Shown: positions 35,062 through 45,972, numbered from the stretch's first letter. The stretch is 64,000 nt of DNA from Bradyrhizobium sp. DOA9 (GCF_000617845.2 NZ_DF820425.1:7690-71689); one strand, 5' to 3'. Notes: a model not told the origin generated them from the letters alone. Numbers and translations are program-made.

Positions 35062-36783
35062 TCAAAACAATTCGATGCCGTCATCGGCAGCTTCGACGGC
35101 CTCGACCCGGCGCGCGGCGGCGACCGAGGTCAACCCGAGCGTCTGCAGGAACTGGCGGTGAACGTCCCGCTCGCGCTCCATCGTGTAGCGCGCAAACAGC
35201 TCGTCGAGCATGGCTTCGTCCTGCGCCTGCGGCCGCGGCTCCTGAGCGACCGCGGCCTCGAGTCGCGCGGCGACCGCGGGCAGCGCCGCGGACCCCTCGC
35301 CGAGCGTGCTCATCAGGCCTTGCGCCGAATTCATCAGCCGCTCGAATTCCGCGCCTTCGTCGACGAGCCGGCTCATCAGCCTGCCGAGCCGTTCGTTGCC
35401 GGCCTCGACCTCGCGCAGCGCCTGGAGAATCTGCGGCTCGAGCTGGGTGAGCTGGGTGGGATCGCCCTGCACGCGGAGCTGCTTCAGCTCCGTCGCCGAG
35501 CGCTCGATACCATCGAGCACCGGCCTCAAACGTCCCGCCCCCAGCGAGACCTGGTCGGCGGTGGCCTTCAGCTCGTTGGCAATGACGACAAAAGCGCTGC
35601 CGCGGCTGCCGAGATGGCTCGCCTTGAGCCCCGCGTTCATGCCGATCAGCGTGATGTCGACCGTCGCCTCGGCGAGCCCGGCGATCGCCTGACGGAACTT
35701 CGTCAGTGTATCCTCGACGATCGCGAGCGCCTCGTCCACGGAGCGGCCGGCGCCTTCGCAGGTCGCAATCAGGGTCGAGGCGTGCGCCAGCGTCTGCTTG
35801 ATGTGCGCCAGGAACGATGACGAGCCGCCGTTCTCGCCGCCGAACAGCGTGCGGCCGTGGCCGACGACACTGCCCGCGTCGTGCAGGATGGCGGTCAGCG
35901 CGCGAACGATTTGGCCGATGTCGCCGCCGAACTCGCGCTGCGCATCCCTGAGCTGGGCCGCCTGCAATTGACAGATCGTGCGCGCGCCGTCCTCGCTGGC
36001 GACAGGTTCGGGAGCGAGGCTCGGGACAGGTCCGGACGCGAGGCGGAGGCCGTGAGCGACATGCTCGAGGCGCTGGCGCGTGCTGTCGCCGGCCTGAAGT
36101 GAGATGATCGCGCTGCCGACGGCCTCGGCGATCTTCCTGGTGCTGGCGCTCGCGAGATCGGCGAGATGGCGGCTGTTGCCGCGCTGATCACGCAATGCGG
36201 AATAGGCGGAGCCGAGCTCGGAGCTCTCCGCCGCCAGTTGATTGCGGTAACGGCCCTCGAACTCCTTCTGCCGCCCGAATGCGGTGGCCACCGCCTCGGA
36301 CAGGCGCTGCTGATCGCGCGCGCAGCCCTCGATCGCGCCCTGCACCGCCTTGCCGAGATCGTAGGCCTCCTGCGTGAAGGCGAGGAAGCCCTCGCGATCG
36401 CCGTCGAGCGAGGCCGCCTCGATCCGCGCGCTGCGGGCGATGATGGTGATCATCTGGATGTGCTTGAACAGCGGCTTGAGCAGACCAGACGCTTCCGCCG
36501 TGCCCTTGCCGATGGTCTCGAGCAGGGCGGTCTCGGCCGGCAGCGCCTGCGCCAGCTCGCTGAGCCGCGCGGCGATCTCCTGCAGCGCCGTCGCGGCGCC
36601 CTCGATCTCTGCGCCGGAGAGCTCGGCGGAAAGCGCTGCGAGACCCTGGTTTAGCTCCTGGAAGATGAGATGGCCGCGACCGAGCTCGTGGCCGACGCGC
36701 GCGAACACGTCCTCGATGCGCGAGGAGACGTCTTCGATCCCTGCGATCGCCTCGGTAAGCGTAATGGCCGAAATGAGCGACAT
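35062..36783 (-). CDS. Soluble receptor-like signalling protein, last gene of the che operon
   Basis: The 573-residue, mostly helical protein has no membrane segment. It begins 5 bp after cheB. Two stretches resemble the MCP hairpin tip (NAxIEAARAGxxGxGFxVVAxEVRxLA): one at about residues 115-150 (ARSARIEAASLDGDREGF) and one at about 370-405 (LIGMNAGLKASHLGSRGSAF). Both deviate at key CheA/CheW contact positions. It may be a cytoplasmic, atypical chemoreceptor or an adaptor that binds the array. It is unlike the two transmembrane MCPs in this operon. Confidence 0.65.
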   Translation of the reverse strand: MSLISAITLTEAIAGIEDVSSRIEDVFARVGHELGRGHLIFQELNQGLAALSAELSGAEIEGAATALQEIAARLSELAQALPAETALLETIGKGTAEASGLLKPLFKHIQMITIIARSARIEAASLDGDREGFLAFTQEAYDLGKAVQGAIEGCARDQQRLSEAVATAFGRQKEFEGRYRNQLAAESSELGSAYSALRDQRGNSRHLADLASASTRKIAEAVGSAIISLQAGDSTRQRLEHVAHGLRLASGPVPSLAPEPVASEDGARTICQLQAAQLRDAQREFGGDIGQIVRALTAILHDAGSVVGHGRTLFGGENGGSSSFLAHIKQTLAHASTLIATCEGAGRSVDEALAIVEDTLTKFRQAIAGLAEATVDITLIGMNAGLKASHLGSRGSAFVVIANELKATADQVSLGAGRLRPVLDGIERSATELKQLRVQGDPTQLTQLEPQILQALREVEAGNERLGRLMSRLVDEGAEFERLMNSAQGLMSTLGEGSAALPAVAARLEAAVAQEPRPQAQDEAMLDELFARYTMERERDVHRQFLQTLGLTSVAAARRVEAVEAADDGIELF

Positions 36784-36788
36784 TGCCG

Positions 36789-37880
36789 TCAGCCTGCCAC
36801 CGCGGGATGCCCGGCCTGGTACCAGAGCATGATCTCGCGCGGGATCTGGTGCAGCGGAACGACCTTCTCGACACCGCCATGGGCGATGGCTTCCCTGGGC
36901 ATGCCGAACACCACGGAGCTGTCTTCATCCTGCGCGCGCGTCGCGGCGCCGAGCTTCTTCATCTCGAGCATACCGCGCGCGCCGTCATCGCCCATGCCGG
37001 TCATGATCACGCCGAGCGCGTTGGCGCCGGCATGCTGCGCGGCCGAGCGGAACAGCACGTCGACCGAGGGGCGATGCCGCGACACCGGCGGCCCGTCCTT
37101 GATCGCGATCTGATAGCGCAGGCCGATGCGCTGGAGCAGCATGTGCCGCGCGCCGGGTGCGATATAGGCCCAGCCCGGCAGCACCGGCTCGCCGTCTGCG
37201 GCCTCCTTGACCCGGATCTGGCAGACGCTGTCCAGACGCCTGGCGAAAGCTGCGGTAAAGCCCGCCGGCATGTGCTGGACGATGAGAAGCGGCGGGCAAT
37301 GCGACGGCAGCATTTCCAGGACGTCGTTGAGCGCTTCGGTGCCGCCGGTCGAGGCGCCGATGCACACGATGCGCTCGGTGGTCGGCCGCACCCTGCCCTG
37401 CACCGGCGGCGGGATGATGGCATCGGCGGTCAGCTTCTTCTCGATGGCGCGGCGTTCCGCCCGCGGACGCACCCGGGCGCGCGCGGCCGATTTCACGGCC
37501 TCGCGCAGCCGCGTCGAGCATTCGAGCAGCGCCTGCCGCGTGTCGATCTTCGGCTTCGGCACGATGTCGACTGCCCCCGCCTCGAAGGCCTCGAACATCA
37601 CGTTCGAGCCCTCTTCCGTCAGCGAGGAGCAGATGATCACCGGGATCGGATGTTGAGCCATGATCTTGCGCAGGAAGGTCAGGCCATCCATGCGCGGCAT
37701 TTCGAGATCGAGAATGATGACGTCGGGCAGCTCCTTCTCGAGCCGCTTGGCTGCCACGAACGGGTCGGACGCCGTCGCCATCACCTCGATCTCGGGGTCT
37801 TCACTCAGGATCGTCAGCAGGATTTGGCGCACCGACGCCGAATCGTCCACGATCAGCACGCGAACTTTCTCCCTCGGCAT
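36789..37880 (-). CDS. cheB: Chemotaxis response regulator protein-glutamate methylesterase CheB
   Basis: The 363-residue protein joins a receiver domain (D58 in [12 protein letters not shown], acidic pair at 12-13) with a C-terminal methylesterase domain. The catalytic triad is Ser in [12 protein letters not shown], His in [11 protein letters not shown] and Asp in [12 protein letters not shown]. It demethylates or deamidates chemoreceptor glutamates to reset adaptation. It follows cheR by 16 bp and precedes the soluble receptor-like gene. Confidence 0.95.
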   Translation of the reverse strand: MPREKVRVLIVDDSASVRQILLTILSEDPEIEVMATASDPFVAAKRLEKELPDVIILDLEMPRMDGLTFLRKIMAQHPIPVIICSSLTEEGSNVMFEAFEAGAVDIVPKPKIDTRQALLECSTRLREAVKSAARARVRPRAERRAIEKKLTADAIIPPPVQGRVRPTTERIVCIGASTGGTEALNDVLEMLPSHCPPLLIVQHMPAGFTAAFARRLDSVCQIRVKEAADGEPVLPGWAYIAPGARHMLLQRIGLRYQIAIKDGPPVSRHRPSVDVLFRSAAQHAGANALGVIMTGMGDDGARGMLEMKKLGAATRAQDEDSSVVFGMPREAIAHGGVEKVVPLHQIPREIMLWYQAGHPAVAG

Positions 37881-37896
37881 CGTGGTTGCGCTCCGC

Positions 37897-38751
37897 CTAG
37901 ACCTGGAAGATGGTTGGCTGAACCTGCTTCAGCCCGGGCACGGCACTGTGAATCATCGATTCCGAATGGCCGACCAGCAAATAGCCGCCCGGACGCAGAT
38001 GGCCGCACAATTGCTCGACCACCTTGCGCTGAGTCTCGCGCTCGAAATAGATCAGGACATTGCGGCAGAAGATGATGTCGACGTCACGATCGACGGGATA
38101 GGACTTGTCCATGAGGTTCATCCTCATGAAGTGCGTCATGCGCCGTAGCTCGGGTATGATCCTCACCTCGCCGCGCGATTTGTCGCGCGAGGACGAGAAA
38201 TAGCGCTTCACGAACGGCTCCGGCACCGGCGCGAGCACGTCGCGGGTGTAGATCGCCGTCCTGGCGAGGCGCAGCACGGCGGTCGAGATGTCGGTGCCGA
38301 GGATACGGTACTGGAAGCGCGAGCCGTTCCGAATCATGTCGTCCAGCACCATCGCGGTGGTGTAGGCCTCCATGCCGGTGGAGCTCGCCGAGCTCCAGAT
38401 CTTCAGGCTCGCCTCCTTGCGCCCGCGCGATCTGAGCAAAGCGGGGACCGCGACGTCCCGCATGAACGTGAAGTGCTGCGGCTCGCGGAAAAAGTCGGTC
38501 TTGTTGGTCGTCACCACGTCGATGAGATGGGTCAGCTCGGTCTCGAAATGATCCGCCTCGAAAAGGTTCTCGACATATTCATTGAGGCCGGAGAAGTTGA
38601 GCGCCCGCACGCGCTTGTGCAGCCGTCCCTCCAGCATCAGCCGCTTGCCCTGCGGCAGCTTGATGCCGACCTGGCTCTCGATCAATTCGGCGATGGTCCG
38701 GAAATGGCGGTCCGACAGATGCACGGCCGCATCCTGCAGGGCGGGCATCAT
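37897..38751 (-). CDS. cheR: Chemotaxis protein methyltransferase CheR
   Basis: The 284-residue SAM-dependent methyltransferase methylates receptor glutamates. The N-terminal CheR helical domain ([22 protein letters not shown]) and Rossmann domain are present, as are [30 protein letters not shown] and LLVGHSES. The usual SAM-binding TGEEPYS stretch reads TGMEAYTT, a substitution of both Glu and Pro. The ATG at 38751 begins MMPALQ; an internal ATG 3 nt later is equally possible. Confidence 0.93.
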   Translation of the reverse strand: MMPALQDAAVHLSDRHFRTIAELIESQVGIKLPQGKRLMLEGRLHKRVRALNFSGLNEYVENLFEADHFETELTHLIDVVTTNKTDFFREPQHFTFMRDVAVPALLRSRGRKEASLKIWSSASSTGMEAYTTAMVLDDMIRNGSRFQYRILGTDISTAVLRLARTAIYTRDVLAPVPEPFVKRYFSSSRDKSRGEVRIIPELRRMTHFMRMNLMDKSYPVDRDVDIIFCRNVLIYFERETQRKVVEQLCGHLRPGGYLLVGHSESMIHSAVPGLKQVQPTIFQV

Positions 38752-38894
38752 GGGCGACGACCCAGGTTCGCAACGGCCGCCTGCATTGAATGTCGGGCCA
38801 TCCTGGCCATCTTGAATCCTACGCGTTCACGTCGCCGCTGAAAGCGGACCGGTCCGCACCTGAACGAACCGGTCCACGGGAGCCCTAGTGGGTA

Positions 38895-40709
38895 TTAGCG
38901 CTGGAAATCGGCGTCCCGGGCGTCCTCGCCATCGTTCATGTCGAAGGCGAAGCCGCCGCCACCGGCGACCTTCACCGCGCGGGCCGGCTTGGCCTGCGGC
39001 TTCCTGGCCGGACGCTCGGCCGCCGCCATGGTAGCTGCCATGGTAGCCGCCTTGGCGCGCAGCTGATTGACCGCGCGGTCGATCGGCGCGGCCGCCTGGC
39101 TCCTTGCGCCCTGCTCGATGCGGAAATAGGCGATGGTCGACTGCAGCTGCTCGGCCTGCGAGGCGAGCTCCTCCGAGGTCGAGGACACCTGCTCGGATGC
39201 GCTGGCGTTCTGCTGGCCGACCTTGTCGAGCTGCTGGATCGCCTGGTTGATCTGGGCCGAGCCGACGTCCTGCTCGCGGCAGGCCGCGGTGATCTCCTCG
39301 ACCAGTTCGGCCGTCTTCTTGATGTCGGGAACGAGCTTTGCCAGCATCGCGCCGGCCTCCTGCGCGACCTTCACCGTATCGGCCGAGAGCGTGCCGATCT
39401 CGGCCGCGGCCGCCTGGCTGCGCTCGGCGAGCTTGCGCACCTCGGAGGCGACCACTGCAAAGCCCTTGCCGTGCTCGCCGGCGCGCGCGGCTTCGACCGC
39501 CGCGTTGAGCGCGAGCAGGTCGGTCTGCCGCGCGATCTCCTGCACGATCGTGATCTTCTCGGCGATGGTCTGCATGGCGTTGACCGCGCGGCCCACGGCG
39601 GCGCCGGAGGCTTCCGCGTCCTTGGCGGACTGCGCGGCGATCTTCTCGGTCTGGTTGGCGTTGTCCGCATTCTGCTTCACGTTGGAGGCCATTTCCTCCA
39701 TCGAGGAGGAGGCCTCCTCGGCGGACGAGGCCTGCTCGGTCGCGCCCTGCGACAGCTGCTCGGCGCTGGCAGAGAGCTCCTGGCTGCCGGCGGAGACGTT
39801 CTGCGCCGCGGTCAGGGCCTCCGACACGATCTGGCGAAGCTTCTCGACCATGCGCTCGAGCGCGAGACCCAGCGTGTCCTTGTCCGACAGCGGCTTGGCC
39901 TCGACGGTGAGATTGCCTTGTGCGATCTCGTTGGCGACGGCCGCCGTGGCATTGAGATTGGCGGTCATCGCGTTCAGAGATTTGACCAGATCGCCGATCT
40001 CGTCGTTACTGGACGCATCGATCTTGTGGCTGAGATCACCAATCGCCACGGCATCCGCCAGCCCGACGGCCTTGGCGAGGGACCGGCTGATGTTGATCGA
40101 GATCCAAACTGCGCCAATTGCCGCAACGATGAGCGAGACGATGACGAGCACGATCAGGATCAACTGCGCGCGACGACTCTCTTCGCTGGACTGCACAGCC
40201 TGCTCGGCCATCTGCCGCTTGGAATTCGCAACATAGGCCCCCATCGCCTCGGTGGCGTCTGCGACCACCTTACGGCCATCTCCCATCGAGCGTTCGGTCG
40301 CCTTCGCCTTGTCCGTCTTTGCCAGCCTGATCGTCTCTTCCTGATAGGCGTTCATCCTCGCGTAAGCACTCGCGAAGTTGTCGAGCAACTTCTTTCCGCC
40401 CTCGCTGGCGAGCGCGTAGACCTCGTCCCTGATCTTGGTTGCCTCGTCGCGGAGCTTGGCGGCCTGCACGGCGAATTCATCGGCTTCGCTTGGCGTTCCG
40501 AGGATTGCGTTCTTTTCCGCCCTGAGCTGCTGCCAAATGATCTTTTCGACCTCGGCGGCCTTCTCCATCCGTTTGGCGCGAAGCACCATGGACTCCGCGG
40601 TGGCGGCCATGTCGGACAATTTCGTGTAGCTTACGACGCCTGCTATGATGAAAAGAAGAATGACGACGCCGAACGCGCTGGCAAGCTTGGCTTTGACGGT
40701 GAATCTCAT
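38895..40709 (-). CDS. Methyl-accepting chemotaxis protein with two HAMP segments
   Basis: The 604-residue transmembrane receptor has TM1 at about 10-30, a helical periplasmic sensor of the four-helix-bundle type (30-185), TM2 at about 185-205, a HAMP ([14 protein letters not shown]) plus a second HAMP-like segment, then the cytoplasmic signalling domain with tip [35 protein letters not shown]. The long C-terminal tail is Ala/Lys rich and ends DADFQR. Its signalling domain is almost identical to that of the neighbouring MCP at 41323-43020. Confidence 0.93.
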   Translation of the reverse strand: MRFTVKAKLASAFGVVILLFIIAGVVSYTKLSDMAATAESMVLRAKRMEKAAEVEKIIWQQLRAEKNAILGTPSEADEFAVQAAKLRDEATKIRDEVYALASEGGKKLLDNFASAYARMNAYQEETIRLAKTDKAKATERSMGDGRKVVADATEAMGAYVANSKRQMAEQAVQSSEESRRAQLILIVLVIVSLIVAAIGAVWISINISRSLAKAVGLADAVAIGDLSHKIDASSNDEIGDLVKSLNAMTANLNATAAVANEIAQGNLTVEAKPLSDKDTLGLALERMVEKLRQIVSEALTAAQNVSAGSQELSASAEQLSQGATEQASSAEEASSSMEEMASNVKQNADNANQTEKIAAQSAKDAEASGAAVGRAVNAMQTIAEKITIVQEIARQTDLLALNAAVEAARAGEHGKGFAVVASEVRKLAERSQAAAAEIGTLSADTVKVAQEAGAMLAKLVPDIKKTAELVEEITAACREQDVGSAQINQAIQQLDKVGQQNASASEQVSSTSEELASQAEQLQSTIAYFRIEQGARSQAAAPIDRAVNQLRAKAATMAATMAAAERPARKPQAKPARAVKVAGGGGFAFDMNDGEDARDADFQR

Positions 40710-40768
40710 GTCAGTCTCGTTGGTTCGAATTGGGGTGTTTACGCTTGACCACGCTTACTCTTGCGAAC

Positions 40769-41257
40769 TCAGGCGGCGCGCGGCGCATCAGCACCGGCGT
40801 CGCGCCCTTCCGGGATCTTGTCGTTCGCCATCAGCTTGGCGAGGTCGAAGATGACGACGAACTTCTCGCCCTTGCGGCCGATGCCGGCGGCATAATCGGA
40901 TTGCCATTTGCCGCCGACCTCGGGGATGGGCTCGATCGCCTGCTCGTCGATGTCGGTGACCTCGAAAACGCAATCGGCGACGAAGCCGACGCCGGCCAGG
41001 CGATCCTTCATCGGCACGTCGAGGATGATGATGCGGGTGGCTTCGGTGGCCGCTACGCTCGGCAGGCCGAGCTTGGTCCGGAGGTCGACGATCGGATAGC
41101 CGCTGCCGCGCACGTCGATCATGCCGAGCAGGAAGCTCGGCGCGTGCGGAAGCCGCGAGATCGGCCGCATATCGAGGATCTCGCGGACATTGCGGATGCT
41201 GATGCCGAACGTCTCGCCGGCGAGCCCGAGCGTCAGATATTGCGAGGTTGCGGCCAT
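40769..41257 (-). CDS. cheW: CheW coupling protein, paralogue 2
   Basis: The 162-residue CheW (starting MAATSQYLTLGLAGETFGISI) has the paired beta-barrel fold, with the conserved VREILDMRPISRLPHAPSFL and RGSGYPIVDLRTKLGL. CheW couples receptors to CheA. It lies between the two MCP genes. The second CheW of this operon is at 43056-43517, and the two differ considerably, so each may serve a different receptor. Confidence 0.93.
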   Translation of the reverse strand: MAATSQYLTLGLAGETFGISIRNVREILDMRPISRLPHAPSFLLGMIDVRGSGYPIVDLRTKLGLPSVAATEATRIIILDVPMKDRLAGVGFVADCVFEVTDIDEQAIEPIPEVGGKWQSDYAAGIGRKGEKFVVIFDLAKLMANDKIPEGRDAGADAPRAA

Positions 41258-41322
41258 GATGCAGTCCAGGGATCCGATGGTTGCAAATGAATGCGGTCCG
41301 GCATGAGAGCCGAACCGGCTGA

Positions 41323-43020
41323 TCAGCGTTGGAACTCGGCGTCGCGCTCGTCCTCGCCGTCATGCATGTCGAAGGCGAAACCGCCGCCGCCGGCGACCTT
41401 CATTGCGCGTGCCGGCTTGCGGACGGGCGCCGGCTTCCTGATGCCGCGGTCCGCCGCCGCCATGTGTGCGGCTTTGGCCCGCAGCTGGCTGACGGCGCGG
41501 TCGATCTGCACGGGGGCCGCAGCCTCCTCCCGGCCGGCATGCTCGATCCGGAAGAACGAGATGGTGGACTGGAGCTGCTCGGCTTGCGATGCAAGCTCCT
41601 CCGAGGTCGAGGACACCTGCTCGGAGGCGCTGGCGTTCTGCTGGCCGACCTTGTCGAGCTGCTGGATGGCCTGATTGATCTGGGCCGAGCCGACGTCCTG
41701 CTCGCGGCAGGCCGCGGTGATCTCCTGCACCAGCTCCGCGGTCTTCTTGATGTCGGGCACGAGCTTTGACAGCATTTGTCCCGCCTCCTGCGCGACCTTC
41801 ACGCTCTCGGTCGACAGCGTGCCGATCTCGGCGGCCGCAGCCTGGCTGCGCTCGGCCAGCTTGCGTACCTCGGAGGCGACGACGGCAAAGCCCTTGCCGT
41901 GCTCGCCGGCGCGCGCGGCCTCGACCGCGGCGTTGAGCGCGAGCAGGTCGGTCTGACGCGCGATCTCCTGCACGATCGTGATCTTCTCGGCGATGGTCTG
42001 CATCGCGCTGACGGCCCGGCCGACGGCAACACCGCTGGCTTCGGCGTCCCTGGCCGATTGCGCCGCGATCTTCTCGGTCTGGTTGGCATTGTCGGCGTTC
42101 TGCTTGACGTTCGAGGCCATCTCTTCCATCGAGGACGAAGCCTCCTCGGCGGACGAGGCCTGCTCGGTCGCACCCTGCGACAGCTGCTCGGCGCTGGCCG
42201 ACAGCTCCTGGCTGCCGGCCGAGACGTTCTGTGCCGCCGTGAGCGCTTCCTCGACGACGCGGCGGAGCTTCTCGACCATCTTGTTGAGCGATGTGACGAG
42301 ATCGCCGATCTCGTCGTTGCTGGAGACGTTGATCGTCTGGCTCAGATCGCCGGCCGCAACCGCACCGGCGAGGCCGACCGCACGGCCGAGCCCGCGGGAG
42401 ATGCTGAGGGAGATCCAGATCGCGGCGATCAGGCCGATCACGAGCGATGCACCCACCGCCGAGACCAGCATGACGTGGGCTCGATTGCCGTCCTCATGCG
42501 CCGAGGCGGCCCGGTCCGCCATGTTCTTCTTGACGTTGCTGATATAGAGGTGGGCGGCGTCCATCGCCTCGCGGACCGCCTTGCGCACCTCGACGGCGGA
42601 CTGCTCGACGGCTTTCGGCCTGTTAGTCCGGGCGGTCTTGAGCGCGTCGTCCTGAACGGCATTCATCCGGGCGTAGGCGGCGCCGAAACTCTCGATCAGC
42701 TTCTTGCCTTCCGGGGAGGCTGCGGCGTAGATCTCTTCTTTCAGCTTGAAAAGCGCCTCGCGCTGCTTGGCGATCTCGGCGACGAAGCCATCCGCTTCGC
42801 TATCGGGCGCCAGAAGCAGATTCTTCTCGGCGCGAACCTGGAGCAGGATACCCCGCTCGATCTCCGCTGCCCGTTCCATGCGACCGGCGCGCGCCACGAG
42901 GTTATCGGCGGTGTCGATCATCTCGCTCAGCTTCACGTAAGCCAGACCACCCGCCGCCATCGACAGCAACAGGACCACGCCGAACGCACTGGCAAGCTTT
43001 GCCTTGACGGTAAATCTCAT
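41323..43020 (-). CDS. Methyl-accepting chemotaxis protein with one HAMP segment
   Basis: The 565-residue receptor starts [21 protein letters not shown]1 is about 10-29; the periplasmic sensor is about 30-180; TM2 is about 180-205. One HAMP ([14 protein letters not shown]) leads directly into the signalling domain with the same tip as its paralogue. It is 39 residues shorter than the MCP at 38895, matching the absence of the second HAMP-like segment. The C-terminus ends DAEFQR. Confidence 0.93.
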   Translation of the reverse strand: MRFTVKAKLASAFGVVLLLSMAAGGLAYVKLSEMIDTADNLVARAGRMERAAEIERGILLQVRAEKNLLLAPDSEADGFVAEIAKQREALFKLKEEIYAAASPEGKKLIESFGAAYARMNAVQDDALKTARTNRPKAVEQSAVEVRKAVREAMDAAHLYISNVKKNMADRAASAHEDGNRAHVMLVSAVGASLVIGLIAAIWISLSISRGLGRAVGLAGAVAAGDLSQTINVSSNDEIGDLVTSLNKMVEKLRRVVEEALTAAQNVSAGSQELSASAEQLSQGATEQASSAEEASSSMEEMASNVKQNADNANQTEKIAAQSARDAEASGVAVGRAVSAMQTIAEKITIVQEIARQTDLLALNAAVEAARAGEHGKGFAVVASEVRKLAERSQAAAAEIGTLSTESVKVAQEAGQMLSKLVPDIKKTAELVQEITAACREQDVGSAQINQAIQQLDKVGQQNASASEQVSSTSEELASQAEQLQSTISFFRIEHAGREEAAAPVQIDRAVSQLRAKAAHMAAADRGIRKPAPVRKPARAMKVAGGGGFAFDMHDGEDERDAEFQR

Positions 43021-43055
43021 TTCCAGCCCCTATCCGGTCTCGCCGAGACCTCGTC

Positions 43056-43517
43056 TCAATTCAGAATGCGTTCCATGTTCGGAACGATGACGAACTCGTC
43101 ACGCCATTTCGCGATGAAGCGGATGAATTCCGGCTTCCAGTGCATGCCGACGCGCGGCGTCTGCTGCACGTCCGTCCGCGAGATCTCCGTGACCTCGTAG
43201 ACCTTGTCCGCAGTGACGCCGACCAGGACCGGCTCACCGTCGAGCTCGAGCTCGATGACGACGATGCGCGTGTCAGCCGAGTTGTCGAGCTGCGGCATGC
43301 CGAAGCGAATGCGCAGGTCGGCAAGCGGAATGACATTGCCGCGCACGTTGATCACGCTGGGAACGAAGGCGCGCGCCCCTGCGACCTTGGTCACGGGCAC
43401 GGGGTCGATGATCTCGCGCACGAGACCGGCGTCGAGCGCGAATTTCTCCTCGCCGAGGCCGATCATCACGACCTGCATCGCGCCGGACTGGTGCTCGCCC
43501 GCCAAACCGTCGTTCAT
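43056..43517 (-). CDS. cheW: CheW coupling protein, paralogue 1
   Basis: The 153-residue protein has CheW motifs VREIIDPVPVTKVAGARAFVPSV and RGNVIPLADLRIRFGM. The ATG at 43517 overlaps the cheA stop (TGATG), so it is coupled to the kinase. A GTG one codon earlier is less likely. It probably builds the CheA-CheW core of the array. Confidence 0.93.
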   Translation of the reverse strand: MNDGLAGEHQSGAMQVVMIGLGEEKFALDAGLVREIIDPVPVTKVAGARAFVPSVINVRGNVIPLADLRIRFGMPQLDNSADTRIVVIELELDGEPVLVGVTADKVYEVTEISRTDVQQTPRVGMHWKPEFIRFIAKWRDEFVIVPNMERILN

Positions 43518-45610
43518 CACGCCGCCTCGCTGATATGCTGCTTCTCGACCTTCGACTGCGCCAGCGCGACGAGCTGCGCGACGTCGAGGATCAGCGCCGC
43601 CGTGCCGTCACCCAAAATCGTCGCGCCGGAGAAGATGGTGACGTCGGAGTGCAGCTTGGACAGCGACTTGATCACGGTCTGGTGGTTGCCGATGATCTGG
43701 TCGGCGACCAGACCAACGTGGGTCTCGCCGGTCGAGATGATGATCGTCTTCTGGTGCCGGTCGGGCATGCCGGAGGCGGTCATGATCTCGCGCAACCGGA
43801 GGAAGGGCACGAGATTGCCGCGCACGTTGAGGAAATTGCGGCCGCGGGAGCGTTCGTCCTCGGCGGTCAGCTCGATGCATTCCTCCACCGCCGACAGCGG
43901 AATGATGTAGCGGCCTTCGCCGACGCGGATCAGGAGGCCCTCGATGATCGCGAGCGTGAGCGGCAGGCGCAGCGTCACAATGGTGCCCTGGCCCGGCCGG
44001 GTCGCCAGGTCGATCGAGCCGCGCATGTTCTCGATGGTGCGCTTGACCACGTCCATGCCGACGCCGCGGCCCGACAACGCCGAGATCGTCTGCGCAGTCG
44101 AGAAACCGGGGTGGAACAGGAATTGGTGGATCTCGTGGTCGCTCAGCACGGCGCCGGCTGCGATCAGCCCCTGCTCTTCCGCCTTCGCGCGAATGCGCGC
44201 GGTGTTGAGACCGCCGCCGTTGTCCTTCACGGTGACCAGCACCTGCGCGCCGGAATGCACGGCGGCGAGCTCGATCCGGCCCTGCTCGGTCTTGCCATTG
44301 GCCGCGCGCGTCGCGGTGTCCTCGATGCCGTGGTCGATGGCATTGCGGATCAGGTGCACCAGCGGGTCGGCCAGGCACTCGATCATGGTCTTGTCGAGCT
44401 CGGTGTCTTCGCCAGAGGTGACGAACTCGACCGGCTTCGAGAGATCGCGCGACAAATCGTGCACGAGGCGGCGGAAGCGGCCGAACAGCGAGCCGATCGG
44501 CACCATGCGCGCGCCCATCGTGGTGTCGCGCAAGGAGGATGCAAGCCGCTCGATTTCCTCGGCGATCATCTTGATCGAAAGGTCCGAGCCGGTCGAAGCG
44601 AGCTGGGTCAGCCGCGCCTGGGCGATCACGAGCTCGCCGACGCGGTCCATCAGCTCGTCGAGGCGTTCGGCCTGGACGCGGACGGTGGCGATGCCCCGTT
44701 CCTGCTTTGCCTCCTGGCTGCGGGCCGTCGCGGCCTCGCGCTTCGACTCGGCTGCGACTTCGGCCTTGGGTTCGGTCGTTGCAGCGGGCTGCACCGCAAC
44801 GGGCGCAACAGCAACCTCGACGACCGGCGCAGCCATCTCTGCGACGACCGGCTCCTCGTCGAGCAGCTGGAACAGCGGCATCGGCGCAGGCGCTTCGACC
44901 TGCTCGAGTGGCGAGAGCGTCAGCTTCATCTCGTCCTGGACGAACATGAAGACGTCGTCGATCGCGTCCTTGTCGCAGGCCGCGTGCAGCTTGACGTCCC
45001 ACTTCAGATAGCAATCTTCCGGGTCCAGCTCGTCGAGGAACGGAATGCCGTCGGTGACGGGGACGACGAAGCAGGGGCCGAGCTTGCAGAGATCCTCCAA
45101 CAGGTCGAGCGGGTTCGAGCCGTTGCGCAGGATATGGGATTCGAACTCGATGTAGAGGTGCCAGCCGGCCTGCCTGCTCGCGCTGGGCGCCAGCGGCGGC
45201 GCCTCGGCGATCTCGGCAGCCGGGGCGGAAGGCTGGTCCGACGACACGAAGCGCCTGAGGTCGTCGAGGATGGCCTCGCCAATGATGTCGTCGGTCGACT
45301 GCGGATCCTCGATCAAGGCGCGGATGTAGTCCTTGGCGGCAAGCGCGACGGAGATCAGCTCCTGCGTCGGCTTGATCTCGCCCTTGCGGACGCGGTCGAA
45401 GGCGGTCTCGAATTCGTGGGTGAAGGAGGCGACCTTGTCGAAGCCGAACATGGCGCCCGAGCCCTTGATGGTGTGCAGGGCGCGGAAAGCGGAATCGACC
45501 AGCTCGCGATCGTCGGGACGCTGGCCGAGATCGAGCAGGGCCCCTTCGAGAACTTCGAACAGCTCGCTGGCTTCCTGACGAAAGACCTCGGTCGGGTCCA
45601 TCGCGCTCAT
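43517..45610 (-). CDS. cheA: Chemotaxis histidine kinase CheA
   Basis: The 697-residue kinase has P1 HPt with H46 (HTIKGSGAMFG), an extended P2-like linker region (about 110-285, Ala/Val/Pro rich), P3 dimerisation (VQAERLDELMDRVGELVIAQARL), the P4 ATPase with N box LIRNAIDHGIED, G boxes VKDNGGGLN and SGRGVGMDVVK, and a CheW-like P5 domain. It phosphorylates CheY and CheB. The start overlaps the cheY stop by 4 nt and the stop overlaps cheW. No separate CheY-like domain is attached. Confidence 0.95.
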   Translation of the reverse strand: MSAMDPTEVFRQEASELFEVLEGALLDLGQRPDDRELVDSAFRALHTIKGSGAMFGFDKVASFTHEFETAFDRVRKGEIKPTQELISVALAAKDYIRALIEDPQSTDDIIGEAILDDLRRFVSSDQPSAPAAEIAEAPPLAPSASRQAGWHLYIEFESHILRNGSNPLDLLEDLCKLGPCFVVPVTDGIPFLDELDPEDCYLKWDVKLHAACDKDAIDDVFMFVQDEMKLTLSPLEQVEAPAPMPLFQLLDEEPVVAEMAAPVVEVAVAPVAVQPAATTEPKAEVAAESKREAATARSQEAKQERGIATVRVQAERLDELMDRVGELVIAQARLTQLASTGSDLSIKMIAEEIERLASSLRDTTMGARMVPIGSLFGRFRRLVHDLSRDLSKPVEFVTSGEDTELDKTMIECLADPLVHLIRNAIDHGIEDTATRAANGKTEQGRIELAAVHSGAQVLVTVKDNGGGLNTARIRAKAEEQGLIAAGAVLSDHEIHQFLFHPGFSTAQTISALSGRGVGMDVVKRTIENMRGSIDLATRPGQGTIVTLRLPLTLAIIEGLLIRVGEGRYIIPLSAVEECIELTAEDERSRGRNFLNVRGNLVPFLRLREIMTASGMPDRHQKTIIISTGETHVGLVADQIIGNHQTVIKSLSKLHSDVTIFSGATILGDGTAALILDVAQLVALAQSKVEKQHISEAA

Positions 45611-45972
45611 GCGCGCACCAGCTTGCCGACCACGGCGAGCAATTGTTCAGGCTTGAAGGGCTTGGTGATCCAGCCGGTGGCGCCGGCGCTCTTGGCCTCC
45701 TGCTTCACCGTGTCGTTGGATTCGGTGGTCAGGAACACGATGGGCATGCCGACCGCGCTCGGCAGCTTGCGCAATGCGCGGATCAGCTCCAGCCCGTTCA
45801 TGACGGGCATGTTGAGATCGGTGATGACGAGGTCGAGCTTGCCCGCCTGCGCCTTGGCGAGCCCTTGCGCGCCGTCGCCGGCCTCGATCACGTTGTGACC
45901 GGCGGGCTCGAGCACCACCTTGATCATTTGCCGAATGCTTGGGGAATCGTCGACGGTCAGAATCGTGGCCAT
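45607..45972 (-). CDS. cheY: Single-domain response regulator CheY
   Basis: The 121-residue receiver has acidic residues D8 and D9, phosphoacceptor D52 (VITDLNMP), a switch Thr (FLTTES) and a conserved Lys (ITKPFK). It is the output or sink of the CheA phosphorelay. It lies between the STAS gene and cheA with overlapping stops and starts. Confidence 0.94.
   Translation of the reverse strand: MATILTVDDSPSIRQMIKVVLEPAGHNVIEAGDGAQGLAKAQAGKLDLVITDLNMPVMNGLELIRALRKLPSAVGMPIVFLTTESNDTVKQEAKSAGATGWITKPFKPEQLLAVVGKLVRA

Noticed and set aside
39471..40748. 425-codon plus-strand frame opposite the MCP gene
   Set aside because: Gly/Leu/Arg-rich antisense shadow; the opposite strand encodes a complete chemoreceptor.
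43535..45898. 787-codon plus-strand frame opposite cheA
   Set aside because: Antisense shadow caused by high GC; cheA on the other strand has all expected motifs.
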